A stretch of DNA of 64,000 nucleotides from Saccharum officinarum (GCA_020631735.1 CM036201.1:70759394-70823393), one strand, 5' to 3'. Shown: positions 31,073 through 42,213, counted from the first letter of the stretch. Notes: generated from the letters alone by a model not told the origin. A program made the numbers and translations.

Positions 31073-34000
31073 TTGGAAGTGGCTTCGCCTGTTAGTCCTC
31101 CTTCGTGCTGGGCTACTCCTTTTGGTCCGTACCACCATCTTGGTGTTAGGGCAAGCGGGTGGTTGGTGCATTTTGAGGAGTGCATGGTTGCTAGCGTGGA
31201 GGCTCGAGAGCTTGAGGAGGACCTTGCTGAGACCAAAGCGGTGGCCAGAAAGACCTAGGATTTTGGGCCTTCACTGATGACCAAGAAGATGCTCGCCATC
31301 CTCGAGAGAGAGGGATTCTTTCCCACAGGCTGGGCGAAGCTTCCTCAAGGTGAGACGGTCCCTGACACCGACAGGGATTATGCTGTTGTTTTCAAGGATT
31401 ATTTTGCTTGTGGCCTTCGCTTTCCTTCGGTTAAATTCCTTCACCGGGTTCTTGAGGAATTTGATCTCTAGATTCACCACTTGACTCCCAATGGATTTCT
31501 AATTTTGAGTAAGTTTTGTTGGGCCTGCTAGTCCTATGGTGCTGAGCCTAATTTGGACACATTTTGCTCATACTTTGAGCTTCAACGCCAACCGAAGAAG
31601 ATAGGTACTGAGGGGCTTGTGGCTCAGTACGGCAGCTATGCGTTTATGGCAAAGAGGCAACAAGGGGACTCTTGATTGGAGATTTCTTGGTGCTAGAAGA
31701 ATAAGTGGGACAAGGACTAGATGCGTTATTGGTTCTATATTCAGACCTTTGGGGTGACCACTACACATGAAGATGGGAAGAAGAGCACTCATTATCCCTT
31801 AGCCTCTGTTATGACGGAGATGAAGCCCTTAGCGAAGGTGAACCCTAGCGACGAGATAACTCCTACCAGGGAAGCTTGTGACAGGGCCTTCGCATTAGCC
31901 TACTGATACTCGGGTGGACACAACCTTGTTGAGGAAATGGTTGCTATGAGATTTTGGCCTCTTGGGAAGTCTAAGCCTTCGTTCAGAATAGAGATGGTTA
32001 ATCTTCCTATTTTTGGGAGGCCGAAGGTGTTCCTTTTCCTAGTTTTGGGATAGCTCTATCAGAGGAGGAGACCGCTGATGATTTTGTTACCGTCGTCAAG
32101 GAGGAGGCGCGTGAGATTGTTGGTGATATGCCCTATTTGAATCATGTATTTGAAGAATTGGGGATACACCATGTGGAACACAAGGTTCAACAAAGGTGTT
32201 AAAGTCTCTGGAGGAAAAAGCCAAGAAGGTTTCTACCAAGAATGCCACAGTGGCAGCAGAGTCAAAGAAGAGGAGGAGGGCTGGCGGACCCAAGGTTGTC
32301 AGCAAGAAATAGAAAGTCAACCCCGCAGCTGCCGCTGCCTCTGCCACTGCTTCTACCGCTGCCTCCGCTGACGCCGAAGAAGAGGTTGTAGAGAACATTG
32401 CCGAAGGTTTTGCCATTGGCGTCAGGGTGGATGGCGAGCACTGTGCCACCTCTTTGGACCTTGGTGGTGATGACTTCATCTAAGATGCCCTCCATGGGAT
32501 GCACATTGGGTTTGCTGCTGATCCCTCTATTGTAGCGCCTATTCCTAGCATCCTTGGAGATGACTCGTCTAAATTGGAAGGAGAGGATGTCGGTGGAGGC
32601 AGAGGTGCATGCTCGCCTTCAGGCATGGAGGTCGGTAGTGCAAGCTATCACCAAACTATGGACTTTCTGTTGCTAGAGGAGTCTGAGGATGACGCGGAGG
32701 CGCACTCTTCAGCTCTGCTCTGGAGTGTGGGATTCCGGGCCACGGTGCTATGCCCAGATGTGGGTACCTCTGATGTCATTCCTTCCCCTTTGCATCTGGG
32801 TGAGTACTTGCTATCCGTCTTTGCCTTATTTGACTACTTCATGTTGTGAGTTTTTGACTTGTTTTGGGTTGGTTGTCCTAGCGGATTTGATGAAGGCTCT
32901 TGTGGATGCCAGCAAGAACCCTATTGATCCCATGGGTATGGATGTCACCCAGATCGGGTTGGGAGCACCTCTAAGACCTCCGCTCGTTGGCAAGACCCCT
33001 CACCCATCTAGTCCGAGCATGGAGCACGACACAGTTGTAGTTATCGCCCTTTTCTTAGTTTTGGGCCCTTTGTACCTTGTGCTTTACTGACTATTTGGTT
33101 GCTATTGCAGGGGCTTCTGACAACACCATAAGTGGGTGGGCGGATGCCCTTGAGGCTATCTATAAGGATATAGGAGGTTGTCTTTTGTTTTTCCCTTGTT
33201 ATTTGTTTTTAGTCTTATGTCTCTTATGCTTGGCTTGTTATTAGGTCGCCTTCACCACTAGCTAAGGTGTGTCGACTATTTCAAGCTGTTGTGTATGAAC
33301 CTGGAGCAGCAGTGTGTGGTGTGTTTTCATTTGTTTGTCTTTCTTTCCTCTCCCTATTCTTTGCATGTTTTTTCTTTTTTACTTTTTGATTAACCTTCAC
33401 TTTGACAGAGTCTATATGGCAGAGGCTCTTGAAGAGCGGAGCACGCAAGAGGTGGTTGACCATAACCTAGCCATTGAGGCCTTGAAAAAAGAAGTGGATA
33501 CTTTGGGGGTTGAAAAAGATCGGCTTGAGGGGGAAGTTGGGGGTCTTAACATTGCTCGCACTGATTTGGAGAACCTTCGAAAGGAGAAGCAGCTAGAGGG
33601 GGTGAAGGCTGTTAATACACTAGCCGACGAGCATGCACTGAAGGCCATCGAGATAGCTGAGAACCTATGCAAGGAGGTTAACGCTGAGAGGGAGCTAGTG
33701 CAATGTTGAGGGCGCAGGTGGATCTTCTGATCCAGTGCCTAGAGGATGCCAAGGAACTTGGGATGGTCGCCACTGAGCTTTATGCGGGCACTCTCAAGCA
33801 ATTTGGGGGCTCCACATCCACTTTGCCTTTCGTGCCTTCGGCATTCACCATCTTCTCGTGGCTAAAGGCCAATTTTGTTAAGCTGCCTGACTTTATTGGC
33901 GACGCCGTCGACTTTGGAGCGCAGGCCTCCACTACCAACTTCTCGAAGATGCTGGCACAGGATGGGTGCTCGCACGTAAACGGCATGCAAGAGAGGGATC

Positions 34001-34264
34001 TTGAAGGCCTGGGTGAGCTTGGGGCGGTTTCCCATAGCATGCGGAGGTCCGTCCTTAACTTCATGAAATCCTTCTGGGTTAACATTGGCCGGGCGGAGGC
34101 TCGCTTGATGGCGGAATTGCATCAAGCTGAGGTTAGTCTTTTAGCTTGATGTTCTTCACTTAGTTTTTGGTTTTATGCGCTGGCCTTATAAGTTGGTACT
34201 TGCTTTTGCAGGAGTTGCAAAAGAAAGAAGCTGCTCGTGCTGCTGCTGGCGCTCAACCGCCGTA
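31073..34264 (+). pseudogene. Antisense accessory gene of the Tat element (Transposase_28-like plus coiled coil), decayed
   Basis: A single frame from 31073 to about 32020 (no clear ATG at its start) encodes a protein like the plant family labelled putative gypsy-type transposon (Pfam Transposase_28, from memory): EREGFFPTGWAKLP, VVFKDYFACGLRFPSVKFL, IHHLTPNGF, YFELQRQPKKI, MRYWFYIQTF. It has in-frame stops at 31256, 31469, 31529, 31672, 31697 and 31718. Acidic and basic segments follow at 32110-32840, then blocks separated by sites that look like introns (GGGTGAGTAC near 32798 to TCCTAG near 32880; TTGCAG at 33112; TTGACAG at 33409; GAGGTTAGTC near 34131 to TTTTGCAG at 34211). The 33418-33710 part (MAEALEERSTQEVVDHNLAI) is a long coiled coil; 33703-34149 adds a conserved-looking domain. 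Tat-lineage elements such as maize Grande carry an antisense gene in this place. Role unknown; nuclear localisation was reported for the Grande protein as I recall it. Confidence 0.65.
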
Positions 34265-36264
34265 AGTTACTGCAGTGCTAGTCTAAAGGCTCCATCCCCT
34301 ATTGTCGCTGATGCGACGCCAGCCCCGAAGGCTACTACCCAACGTTCAGTCCTTGAAATGTTTGATTTTGTGAAGAATGACATAGATGACGAGCGTGCGG
34401 TTTTTACTAGATCATTATAGCCTGGCAAGGGCCTTAGCCTCCGCTGTAAAGCCTTTTGCGCCTTCGCCCTATGCCCTGACGCAATGCCATTTGCGTTTGT
34501 TTTCATTGCCTTTGGGTTTGTAAGTTTGAACTTGTGCTAGCAGTTTGCACTTAAGATGTTGCTTGTTTGTAATGCACCTATTTGGTTAATAAAGTTTATT
34601 TGGGATGATTTGGTTGCACACTTGCTTTGTTGAATATTTTGAGTGTGACTACAATTTAGGCCAAAGTTTTGTGGCCAATTATTTTCACAATATTTCTTTT
34701 GGCCCTGACTTCTTTTCTTCATTGGTTGGTGGTGAGTATGAGTCCGTGCATTGGTATCGAGAAGCTGAGGTGGTAGTCTTCGACCTTGCGAGGCTTGCGG
34801 AGGCTGCATTACTTAGTTTCTTGCTCTTGCCTCCACTGCTCTTTTCTTTGGTTCCCGTTGGGGATGAGATTGCGCGTCGCAATGGAGGAGCTGAGGCTCT
34901 TTCAAAGGCTATAGTGGTTTGTTGATTGTCTTGGCATCCGTCTCTGTGCTTGCCTGCAATCGATGGAGATGCGTGGCACTTCTGCACGAAGGAGCTGAGG
35001 TGCTTGTGTTCGATCTTGCAGATGTTGTAAAGGCTTTGGCGCAATTTGAGTACTCATCGGAGGTGGTAGCCTTCAATTTTGTTGCTTCCCCAGAGACCAC
35101 AAAGCAATTTGAGCAAGCAACGGAGGTTGAGAAAGCATTTCTTGTACGTTGCCTTCGCTCATGCGTGGATTGCTTTGTTGCGACCTTCGGCCATGCTAGA
35201 GCAGCTATGCTCCCATTGAATATGGTTGATGCTGGGTTACGCTAGATAGTGCTCTTGGTTGCAGAGGGATGTTACAAGCCTTCGTGCGATACCCTGCCGC
35301 AACCTCTGACACTGCCTGGTTGCTGCTAGACTCTGGTCATATGCCACCCCATGGAGCCTATACTGTACCAAGTGGGAGATGTGTGCAGCCTCAACATGGC
35401 CTTCGCCGGGCTGCACGAGCTGCTGGATTTATGAGTCTTCGCACGGTACTTTTTGTTCTCTCGTTTTAAGGAGACTTCGGCCTCCATGGCTGTCTTTGTT
35501 TGCCCTATAACAGATTGGTTCCTGTTTGGTTTGGGTTCCCCCTATCACTCTTCTAGGGACAATGGTTTTGAGAATGCACTGACTAGGGCTAGTGCTGTGG
35601 TGAGGCATCGGGTTTTATAGTCTGCTATTTGCATGGTGTAATAAGTCTTGGTGGTAGGCCAAAATTTACGACCTACGTACATTTTTAGGTTATAATAAGG
35701 CTGGCTGATTTTGTTTGTACCTGGAGTATCTTTGGACTTTATTGCTATCATACTTTGGTCATTAATTTCTGACATTACCCTGGTGCCTGATAAGGACAGG
35801 TCTTCGCCAGGTATTTTGTTGCCCAATGCCTACGGCGAAGGTAAGGCTTCGTCGGGTCTTTATGGCCCCACTTTTTTTTTGAGGAATCCTTGATGCCTGA
35901 ATGTGGACAGGGCTTTGTCAAGGTTAAGGCCTAATTTAGCCATGGAGGTCATTCCATGCCTTAGTGCCTTCGGCTATGGTGCTGGAAGGTCCTCTTTATC
36001 ATGATGTCATTGTTGAATGTTGTGGCGTTGCTAGCCACTTTTGACATTCGCTTTTTATGGTATTCTTGGGGGATTCCTCTTTATATCTTTTTTAGAGGAT
36101 TTTACATGGGTCCTGCCTCATTAAAACCTCACCTCTGCTAGGTGCCTCCTTTGTAAGGAAAAGAGTATAGGCCCTTTGACTATGTGAAAGGTAAAAGGAA
36201 GAAAAAATGAAAAAAGTGATGGGATTTGGGTGACCTTGCTTATAGTTTAGCAAGGCCACCATTA
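34265..36264. other. Tat 3' internal spacer
   Basis: Between the accessory gene and the end of pol. 34600-35250 contains loosely repeated phrases (GAGCTGAGG, GAGGTGGTAG, CTTCGACCTTGC, GCAATTTGAG) that may be a degenerate tandem repeat; the short open frames there follow that repetition. No gene recognised. The rest is unremarkable. Confidence 0.4.
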
Positions 36265-37247
36265 GAATTAGATGTAGAATCTGTGAAGGTTGTTGATATT
36301 CTAGGTGTGGGTAGTGGTTTTTCCTTCATGGTCGGTTAGGTAAAATGAGCCTGACCTTCCTACGGCCTTTGTCGTATATGGTCCCTCCCACTTTGGCTAT
36401 AACTTTACTATTTTGTCAGCATTGGGTTTTCTTCTAAGGACTAAGTCTCCGTGCTGTAATTCTTTTCTGACCACCTGATGGTCTCTCCATTTCTTGGTTT
36501 GTTCTTGCTATTTAGTGATGGTTTCTACTACTTCCAGTCTTGTGCCTTTTATCATTTCTTTGGAGTAATCTTCGTCTGCTGCCAAGACTTATTTCATTAC
36601 ACAGAGGCTTTGATGCTTGATCTCTTCGGGCAGCATTGCTTCTTCGCCATACAAGAGCTTGAACGATGTGAAGCCAGTCGTCCTCGATGTTGTGGTGTTA
36701 TGAGACCACACCACCTTTGGTAGTTCCTCTAACCACTTGCCTTTGCGAAGGTTAAATAGGGTTTTTGAGATTGCTGAGAAAATCACTCTGTTAGCTCTTT
36801 CTACTGCTCCATTTGACTCTGGATGGTAGACTGATGCGAAGGATATTGTTGTGCCTATGCTCTTGCAGAACCCTTTGAATTTATTTGAGCCGAATTGCTT
36901 CCCATTGTCTATTGTTAGGGTTCTTGGTACTCGAATCTGCAGATTATGTTTTGTCAGAATTTTTTTTAATGATTCTGATGTGATGGTTGCTAGTGGCTTC
37001 ACCTCAATCCATTGGCAAAGTACTCAATTGCTACTACTGCAAACTTGTTCCCCCCTTGCAAAGGTGGCAGTGGCCCAACCAAGTTCATGCCCCATCTTTG
37101 CAATGGCGAAGTGGGTGGGATGAGTTGTACTGCAGCCGAAGCTTTAATTTGACTAATGTGGGGAGGTGCTCTAGCATGCTTCACATGTCCTACCAGTTTC
37201 CTCTACATCTTTATTATGCGTGGGCCAGTAGAAACCTTGCCTGATGC
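36265..37247 (-). pseudogene. Tat pol: integrase and C-terminal part, minus
   Basis: Reads on the minus strand from 37247 (FYWPT-type segment at the Athila junction) through QRWGMNLVGPLPPLQGGNKF, then LTIDNGKQFGSNKFKGFCKS, SFASVYHPESNGAVERANRV and SHNTTTSRTTGFTSFKLLYG, to a degraded C-terminus that ends near 36265. These are the integrase catalytic core motifs of Tat-lineage gypsy elements. The first catalytic Asp (GMDLVG in the family) is Asn here. There are stops and shifts near 37000 and 36589. It is continuous with 47486-49364 apart from the Athila insertion. Confidence 0.85.
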
Positions 37248-38953
37248 TGTTGGCGGTCATAATTGCACATTTATAACCACTAATTATAATCCAAAATGGG
37301 AGAAATAAACAAACTTTGACACATATGTATATACTATTGACCTAGTTCCACTTGTATTCCGAGAAAACATGTTTTGCAAGACAAACACAAAAATAAGTGG
37401 AAATGCACAAAAAGAGAAAAGCAAGCGCAAAGCAGAATTCATATTCTAGGAATGCACAATCCAAAGAAAAGGGAGAAAGCCCACTTTCGTGCACAACTGG
37501 GCCAAGACACCACTGTAGGGGAGGTCGAGGCCCACTCAGCAACCGACCACGTGAAGGCGGTCGCGAGGGGGGCCCACCTACCCTGCTGCTGCATGCCTCC
37601 ATGCCATGGCGGTTTAGGCTAGTTTCCTTATTTTTCCACACCAAACCAACCAAGCTTCACTATAAAAGCATGGGTGGTGTTGTCCTCCGACACACACTCA
37701 TTTGTGCTCAACACCTCACTTCTCCACTTGTGCTCCTTTCCCAGTTTTTAGTCTTAGTTTGTGAGCAAAGGCAAAAGCTACTTGGAGAGCTTGTTTCCTT
37801 GGAAGGAAAGCACTCTTGGTATGAATACACTTATGAAGAGTTCTTCCATTTTCAAGCTCTCATATCATTCGTATAGTTATGCATATGAACTAGAGTATAG
37901 TTTTGATATGTTATAATCATGATATATGAACTAGTCTATAGTTTGTATGTTATGATCATGACAAGTTCATCTTTGTTCTTCATCGTTCATATAACTTGTA
38001 TGAGTAGAGGAAGAACTAGGGTTAGGGTGACAGTTTGTTGTGCCTTCAGGTTTGCCCATGTTCTTGCTTGTCAATCCGTTTGGTTGGAGTACCTAGGGGA
38101 CATGGGTAGTTTCTTTGTACATGGGTGTGGTGCTCTGGTACACCAGAACTTGCGAATATGACGATGCCCCACAGTTAAAGGGCAGGCAGTAGGAGGTGAC
38201 AACCCTATTTGTCCCTCGTAATCCCCCATGTTCGGGTATTCATGTAGGAGTAGTAAAGTCTCTATCGGCCGACAAACTAGCTACGGGGATCTCCTTGTCA
38301 ACCTAGACTTAGCTCTAACTCTAATCATGTAATTTATATGATCATCAATTGTTCTTTGCATAGCTATATAGAACATGCCTACTCTGCTTAGGTTTATTCT
38401 TTTATTCTTTGTATTCCTTTTGTCCTTGAGGTTGGCTCAAATGTGTGTCCACTATCCTTTAAATACCATTTTCTCCGGTCATACGCTATGTCTATCATGG
38501 AAGAATGTAATCATGTTTATACCAATGCTAGATGCATACACCTTGCACTCCTTTGAGAAAATATAAATCACGACACCTTGAAATACTTCTAGGTTGAAAT
38601 GCTACAATGATAGTTTCGTACGCTTCCGGATGATTGGTCTATAAACATATTAGGACTATCACGATTGGTGTTTCTAAGTACCATTACTCAGAGACTGTAC
38701 TTTCCAATATGCATACATGCCTGTGCTGAGGAAATACATTCCAGAGTAGTGACGGTTAGGAACGCCGATCAGGCAGTTATAAGTGTCATTACCTTGAAAC
38801 TATAAACCCTCTATAATAAAACACTGGCGCCGAGGTAGGGATTTACATTCCAGAGTAATGATGTTTAGGAATGCTAGTCAGGTATTTCTGGCACCGTTAC
38901 CAATGACGGACTTAAAACCCCTCATCTAGTCATTGCGTTAAGAAATGCCAACA
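37248..38953 (+). repeat. Athila 5' LTR
   Basis: 1,706 bp, starts TGTTGGCGG and ends GAAATGCCAACA, with inverted TGTTGGC/GCCAACA tips. TATAAAA at 37661 is the probable TATA box. The PBS follows eight bases after the end. Confidence 0.9.
37661..37667 (+). promoter_or_regulatory. TATA box of Athila 5' LTR
   Basis: TATAAAA in CACTATAAAAGCATGGG, also conserved in the 3' LTR at 46188-46194. Confidence 0.65.
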
Positions 38954-38961
38954 AGCTTTTC

Positions 38962-38979
38962 TGGCGCCACTGCCGGGGA
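38962..38979 (+). other. Athila primer-binding site (tRNA-Asp type)
   Basis: TGGCGCCACTGCCGGGGA resembles TGGCGCCGTTGCCGGGGA, the site complementary to the 3' end of plant tRNA-Asp used by Athila elements; two bases differ. Confidence 0.75.
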
Positions 38980-39040
38980 GGGCATAGGTCCAAAATAAAA
39001 CATCTAGCATGGCATAAATAATGATCACATGCATGTAGAG

Positions 39041-39414
39041 TGTTGACCCAGACAAAGTTATTTGGTGCTGCCGATACATTCGTCTGTCGAGATTAGTTGG
39101 TCCAGCTTTATTATATATTGTACTTGATATCGGGTCAAGCTATTTACAATATATTTGTTTGATTGCCGAGAAGAGTTGTTTTGCTGTCGACGTCCTCCAA
39201 TTAATAACCTGCTGTGGTACTGAATGAGGTTATTATATTTGTTTATTGTGGATTTGCTTTGTTGCTGCTCACGTTAGTCTGAGAAGGGATTTTAGTTGCT
39301 AGATATTATTGATTGGCCGGAAATATTCTACTTGAGAATTTTAAGGGAGTTTTAATTCATACGTACCATGAAAGATCGGACCATTACTTGGACATCTTAG
39401 GCGTGTCCTCATCA
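39041..39414 (+). repeat. 5' LTR (possibly internally deleted) of the gag-protease element
   Basis: Starts directly after TAGAG and ends CTCATCA. From 39049 on it matches 41771-42136 over 366 bp with about five substitutions. The first eight bases do not match the right-hand copy. Confidence 0.7.
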
Positions 39415-39416
39415 GT

Positions 39417-39428
39417 TGGTATCGGCTT
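39417..39428 (+). other. Putative primer-binding site of the gag-protease element
   Basis: TGGTATCGGCTT begins two bases after the LTR end. The first nine bases fit the initiator-Met type of site, with G for A at position 8. The later bases do not, so the primer is uncertain. Confidence 0.4.
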
Positions 39429-39465
39429 CTGGGTTGCTCATGGTGCATTTGGATTTTCTTTTTCA

Positions 39466-41193
39466 ATGGCTGATTTGAAATTGCTCAAGGAAGTTAAATC
39501 CTTGCCAAAGCTATCTCTCGCATGTAGTCCCTTGGAGTATTTTGAATGGGAAGAAAGTCTAGATGATTTCTTCTATGGTCGTCGACTCCCAGAGATATAT
39601 TATGCTGAAGAGACTTTAGCTAATGATGTTTTTTATTGGTGGGTTGACTATGACAAAGAATTTCCTTGCCGGACATGGAGCGATATGAAGATTGTGCTAC
39701 AACACCTATTTCTTTCTCCATTTTACTCAAGGAAAATGGTCGCTGAAGCTTATGGTTCAAAACCTCAAACCACCAAGCCAATTGGTAGTTCTTCTAAGAA
39801 ACTGAAGAAGTTGCCGAATGTTGCAGTGCTAGAACCGCAAGTTATACATGGGAGTGCTGATCTTTCTTCTACATCGGGGTTGCATAGTAGTGCTTCTGCT
39901 TGTGATCCTCAGTCTGAGCATAAAGTTGATGATACAGATGATGTGTCAGATGGATTATCTATGATGGCAAGTGAAATACACAGTAATGGTACTGTTGCTA
40001 CTATGAAGGGGCAACGCTCCAGCATATTTCAGTCGGAGTGCACAATTAAGGATAAGGTATGCAAACTAATTATTGACGGTGGCAGTTTTGCTAATGTCAT
40101 TGGTTCAGATGTTGTTCATGCTTTGTCTTTATCTACGCGGAGGCTTCCAACCCCGCGTTATATGCAATGGATGAATCAAAGTGGTACACTGAAAATTACT
40201 CATAAGGCTAGGGTTAAATTTTCAGTTGGCTCTTATATTGATACTGTGGATTGTGATGTTGCACCATTGACGACATGTCATTTGTTGTTGGGTCGACCAT
40301 GGCAATTTGATCTTGATGCTAGTCATGGTGGTCGTTCTAATAATTATTCATTTGTGCACAAGGGAGTTAATCATGTGCTCAAACCAATGCCTGAGAGTGC
40401 TATTAAGGCTGAGGTAGTTGCTACTTCAAAAGTGAAGAAAAAGGTTGCTGAAATTGCTCCAAAGCCGAGGACGGCTTTTCTTCAAGATGGAGAGAATGAT
40501 GATGTGACTATGGCTGCTCCATTAATCACTACTAACATCACTGAGGTTCCAATAGTTACAGCTCATATCACTCAAGATACTTCAACTATGGCCTCAGATT
40601 CTTTAAATAAAACTTTGAGTCAGTTTGGTTGTTTCGATGCTAGGATGAAGGAAGCTTCAGTATATACTGATTCTTGTTCTGAAATTTCCACAAAGGGAAG
40701 AGATGATGTCATGAAAATTACTTCTCCAATTCAGGCATCTAAAGAAAGCTTTGCCAAGTTTGAAATTTTGAAGGCAGCTATAAATAAATCATATACGGAA
40801 TTTGGCTTTATATCCAATTTTGTGCAGCGTGAAGAAACGGAGAAATGTACAATTGCAAAGATGGAGAAGTCAACTGAGATTATTTCAAAGCCGAGGACGA
40901 CTTTGTTTCAAGAAAGGGAGAATGTTGAACCCAAGGGTCAACAGATTATACATGAAAAGCTTATCAGAACATGTAAGGTAATGGGTAATTCTGGTATACA
41001 ATTTGGTTCGTTCTCCTCTAGTGAGATGCAAACCTATATGAAAGGAGTTCATGGCAGTGCTGATACCGTGCCAGGCAAGAGCATGTATGCAGGAGCCAAT
41101 TTTCACAAGAAAATAGAAGAAAAGAAAAGGCTAAAACAATATATATTTGTTGGCTCCATCAAAGTTGAGATCATAGGTGAGGCACCAGGTTAA
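39466..41193 (+). CDS. Intact gag-protease polyprotein of a non-autonomous gypsy element
   Basis: 575 codons from ATG 39466, the first ATG in a frame that is open from further upstream (39313). Residues 1-100 form a retrotransposon-gag-like domain (LEYFEWEESLDDFFYGRRLP, ANDVFYWWVDYD, WSDMKIVLQHLFLSPFYSRK). A Ser/Lys/Asp-rich linker follows. At about residues 198-300 is a retropepsin-like protease (KLIIDGGSFANVIGSDVV, active-site Asp at residue 204; VDCDVAPL; HLLLGRPWQFD, the ILGR-type C-terminal motif). The DGG in place of DSG/DTG is, to my knowledge, usual for this group of plant gypsy proteases. A repeated KPRT(A/T)-x-Q-(D/E)-x-EN phrase occurs twice near the C-terminus. No zinc knuckle and no RT follow. 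The protein could supply a capsid and mature it, but the element would need reverse transcriptase and integrase from relatives. Confidence 0.82.
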   Translation: MADLKLLKEVKSLPKLSLACSPLEYFEWEESLDDFFYGRRLPEIYYAEETLANDVFYWWVDYDKEFPCRTWSDMKIVLQHLFLSPFYSRKMVAEAYGSKPQTTKPIGSSSKKLKKLPNVAVLEPQVIHGSADLSSTSGLHSSASACDPQSEHKVDDTDDVSDGLSMMASEIHSNGTVATMKGQRSSIFQSECTIKDKVCKLIIDGGSFANVIGSDVVHALSLSTRRLPTPRYMQWMNQSGTLKITHKARVKFSVGSYIDTVDCDVAPLTTCHLLLGRPWQFDLDASHGGRSNNYSFVHKGVNHVLKPMPESAIKAEVVATSKVKKKVAEIAPKPRTAFLQDGENDDVTMAAPLITTNITEVPIVTAHITQDTSTMASDSLNKTLSQFGCFDARMKEASVYTDSCSEISTKGRDDVMKITSPIQASKESFAKFEILKAAINKSYTEFGFISNFVQREETEKCTIAKMEKSTEIISKPRTTLFQERENVEPKGQQIIHEKLIRTCKVMGNSGIQFGSFSSSEMQTYMKGVHGSADTVPGKSMYAGANFHKKIEEKKRLKQYIFVGSIKVEIIGEAPG

Positions 41194-41770
41194 TGCACAG
41201 GACCCTTGCATGTTCGACAGTTAAAGAGACGTCATGGAGCAGGACCCCTGCATGTTCGAGAACTACAGAGATATACGGAGCATAAATATGATGATTAGCA
41301 AGCTGTCGTATTATTTAATTATATTTCTTTTTAGAGAGTAACGCAGCTAGCTAATTAAGTTTTAGTTGTTATTTTCTTTATTGTGGCTGAACTTTAGTCG
41401 TGTTGCGGGCTTAACTCGGACCTGGTCTAGGGGCCAACTCGGTTTGTTAGCATAAGGCCGGCGTGCCTTTATATAGGGGCACCGTCCCTTGTATGAGGGG
41501 AGATCGGATTTTATTTTGTGGAGTTATTTCTCGTCGAGCCGCCGCTCGTGAAACCCTAGTGGGTGTTACCGGATCCTCGTGGATTTGTGTGGAGTTGCGT
41601 GATCGAGCTGCTACAGCTTGGGCGCGTCGCTTGGAATTCTTGGAGTTCCCTCTCTTTTGATCGTGGTTCGTCGTGGCCGCGGGTGGAAGATTTATCTTAG
41701 GGTTTGGTTTGCATAATCTATTGTAAGCTGATCCCTCTATTTATCGCTGCTACTATTTGAGTTAATTAAT
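41194..41770 (+). promoter_or_regulatory. Promoter-like region before the right-hand repeat of the gag-protease element
   Basis: Contains two GCATGTTCGA phrases (41207 and 41251), a TATATAG box (41470-41476) and a GC-richer leader-like stretch. It looks like U3 and R of an LTR but has no counterpart at the left end. The 65-codon frame at 41463-41660 overlaps it and shows no family. Confidence 0.5.
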
Positions 41771-42136
41771 CAGACAAAGTTATTTGGTGCTGCCGATACA
41801 TTCGTCTGTCGAGATTAGTTGGTCTAGCTTTATTATATATTGTACTTGATATCGGGTCAAGCTATTTACAATATATTTGTTTGATTGCCGAGAAGAGTTG
41901 TTTTGCTGTCGACGTCCTCCAACTAATAACCTGCTGTGGTACTGAATGAGGTTATTATATTTGTTTATTGTGGATTTGCTTTGCTGCTGCTCACGTTAGT
42001 CTGAGAAGGGATTTTAGTTGCTGGATATTATTGATTGGCCGGAAATATTCTACTTGAGAATTTTAAGGGAGTTTTAATTCATACGTACCGTGAAAGATCG
42101 GACCATTACTTGGACATCTTAGGCGTGTCCTCATCA
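41771..42136 (+). repeat. 3' terminal repeat of the gag-protease element
   Basis: 366 bp matching 39049-39414 with about five substitutions, followed by TAGAG. The LTR proper may begin further left (see the promoter-like region 41194-41770). Confidence 0.8.
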
Positions 42137-42213
42137 TAGAGGTAGCCATAGTTTATGCAGGCTAACTGTGCTTATTTTCTTTCTCTTTTTGTGGAATGAA
42201 AACAGGATAATGT

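Larger units (their letters stand above)
30234..37247 (-). mobile_element. Tat-lineage gypsy element, 3' part (minus)
   Basis: Holds the integrase end of a Tat-type pol (minus, 36265-37247) and, beyond it in element direction, a long 3' region with an accessory gene on the opposite strand (31073-34264). The other half of pol is at 47486-49364, on the far side of the Athila insertion. The pol frame bridges the two sides (AAGAAGGC left of the insertion, ATCAGGCAAGG right of it in pol direction). I could not find the LTRs; the left one may be cut by the CACTA element. Confidence 0.8.
39041..42136 (+). mobile_element. Small gag-protease-only LTR element nested in the Athila element, TSD TAGAG
   Basis: 3,096 bp, starts TGTTGACCC and ends CCTCATCA, flanked by a perfect TAGAG duplication (39036-39040 and 42137-42141). 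Terminal direct repeats of 366 bp (39049-39414 and 41771-42136) differ at about five positions, so it is young. It encodes one intact ORF with gag and protease but no RT, RNase H or integrase. A promoter-like segment with TATATAG (41470) lies upstream of the right-hand repeat. So either the LTRs are short, or the left LTR has lost most of U3-R and the right LTR begins somewhere in 41200-41760. Confidence 0.82.
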
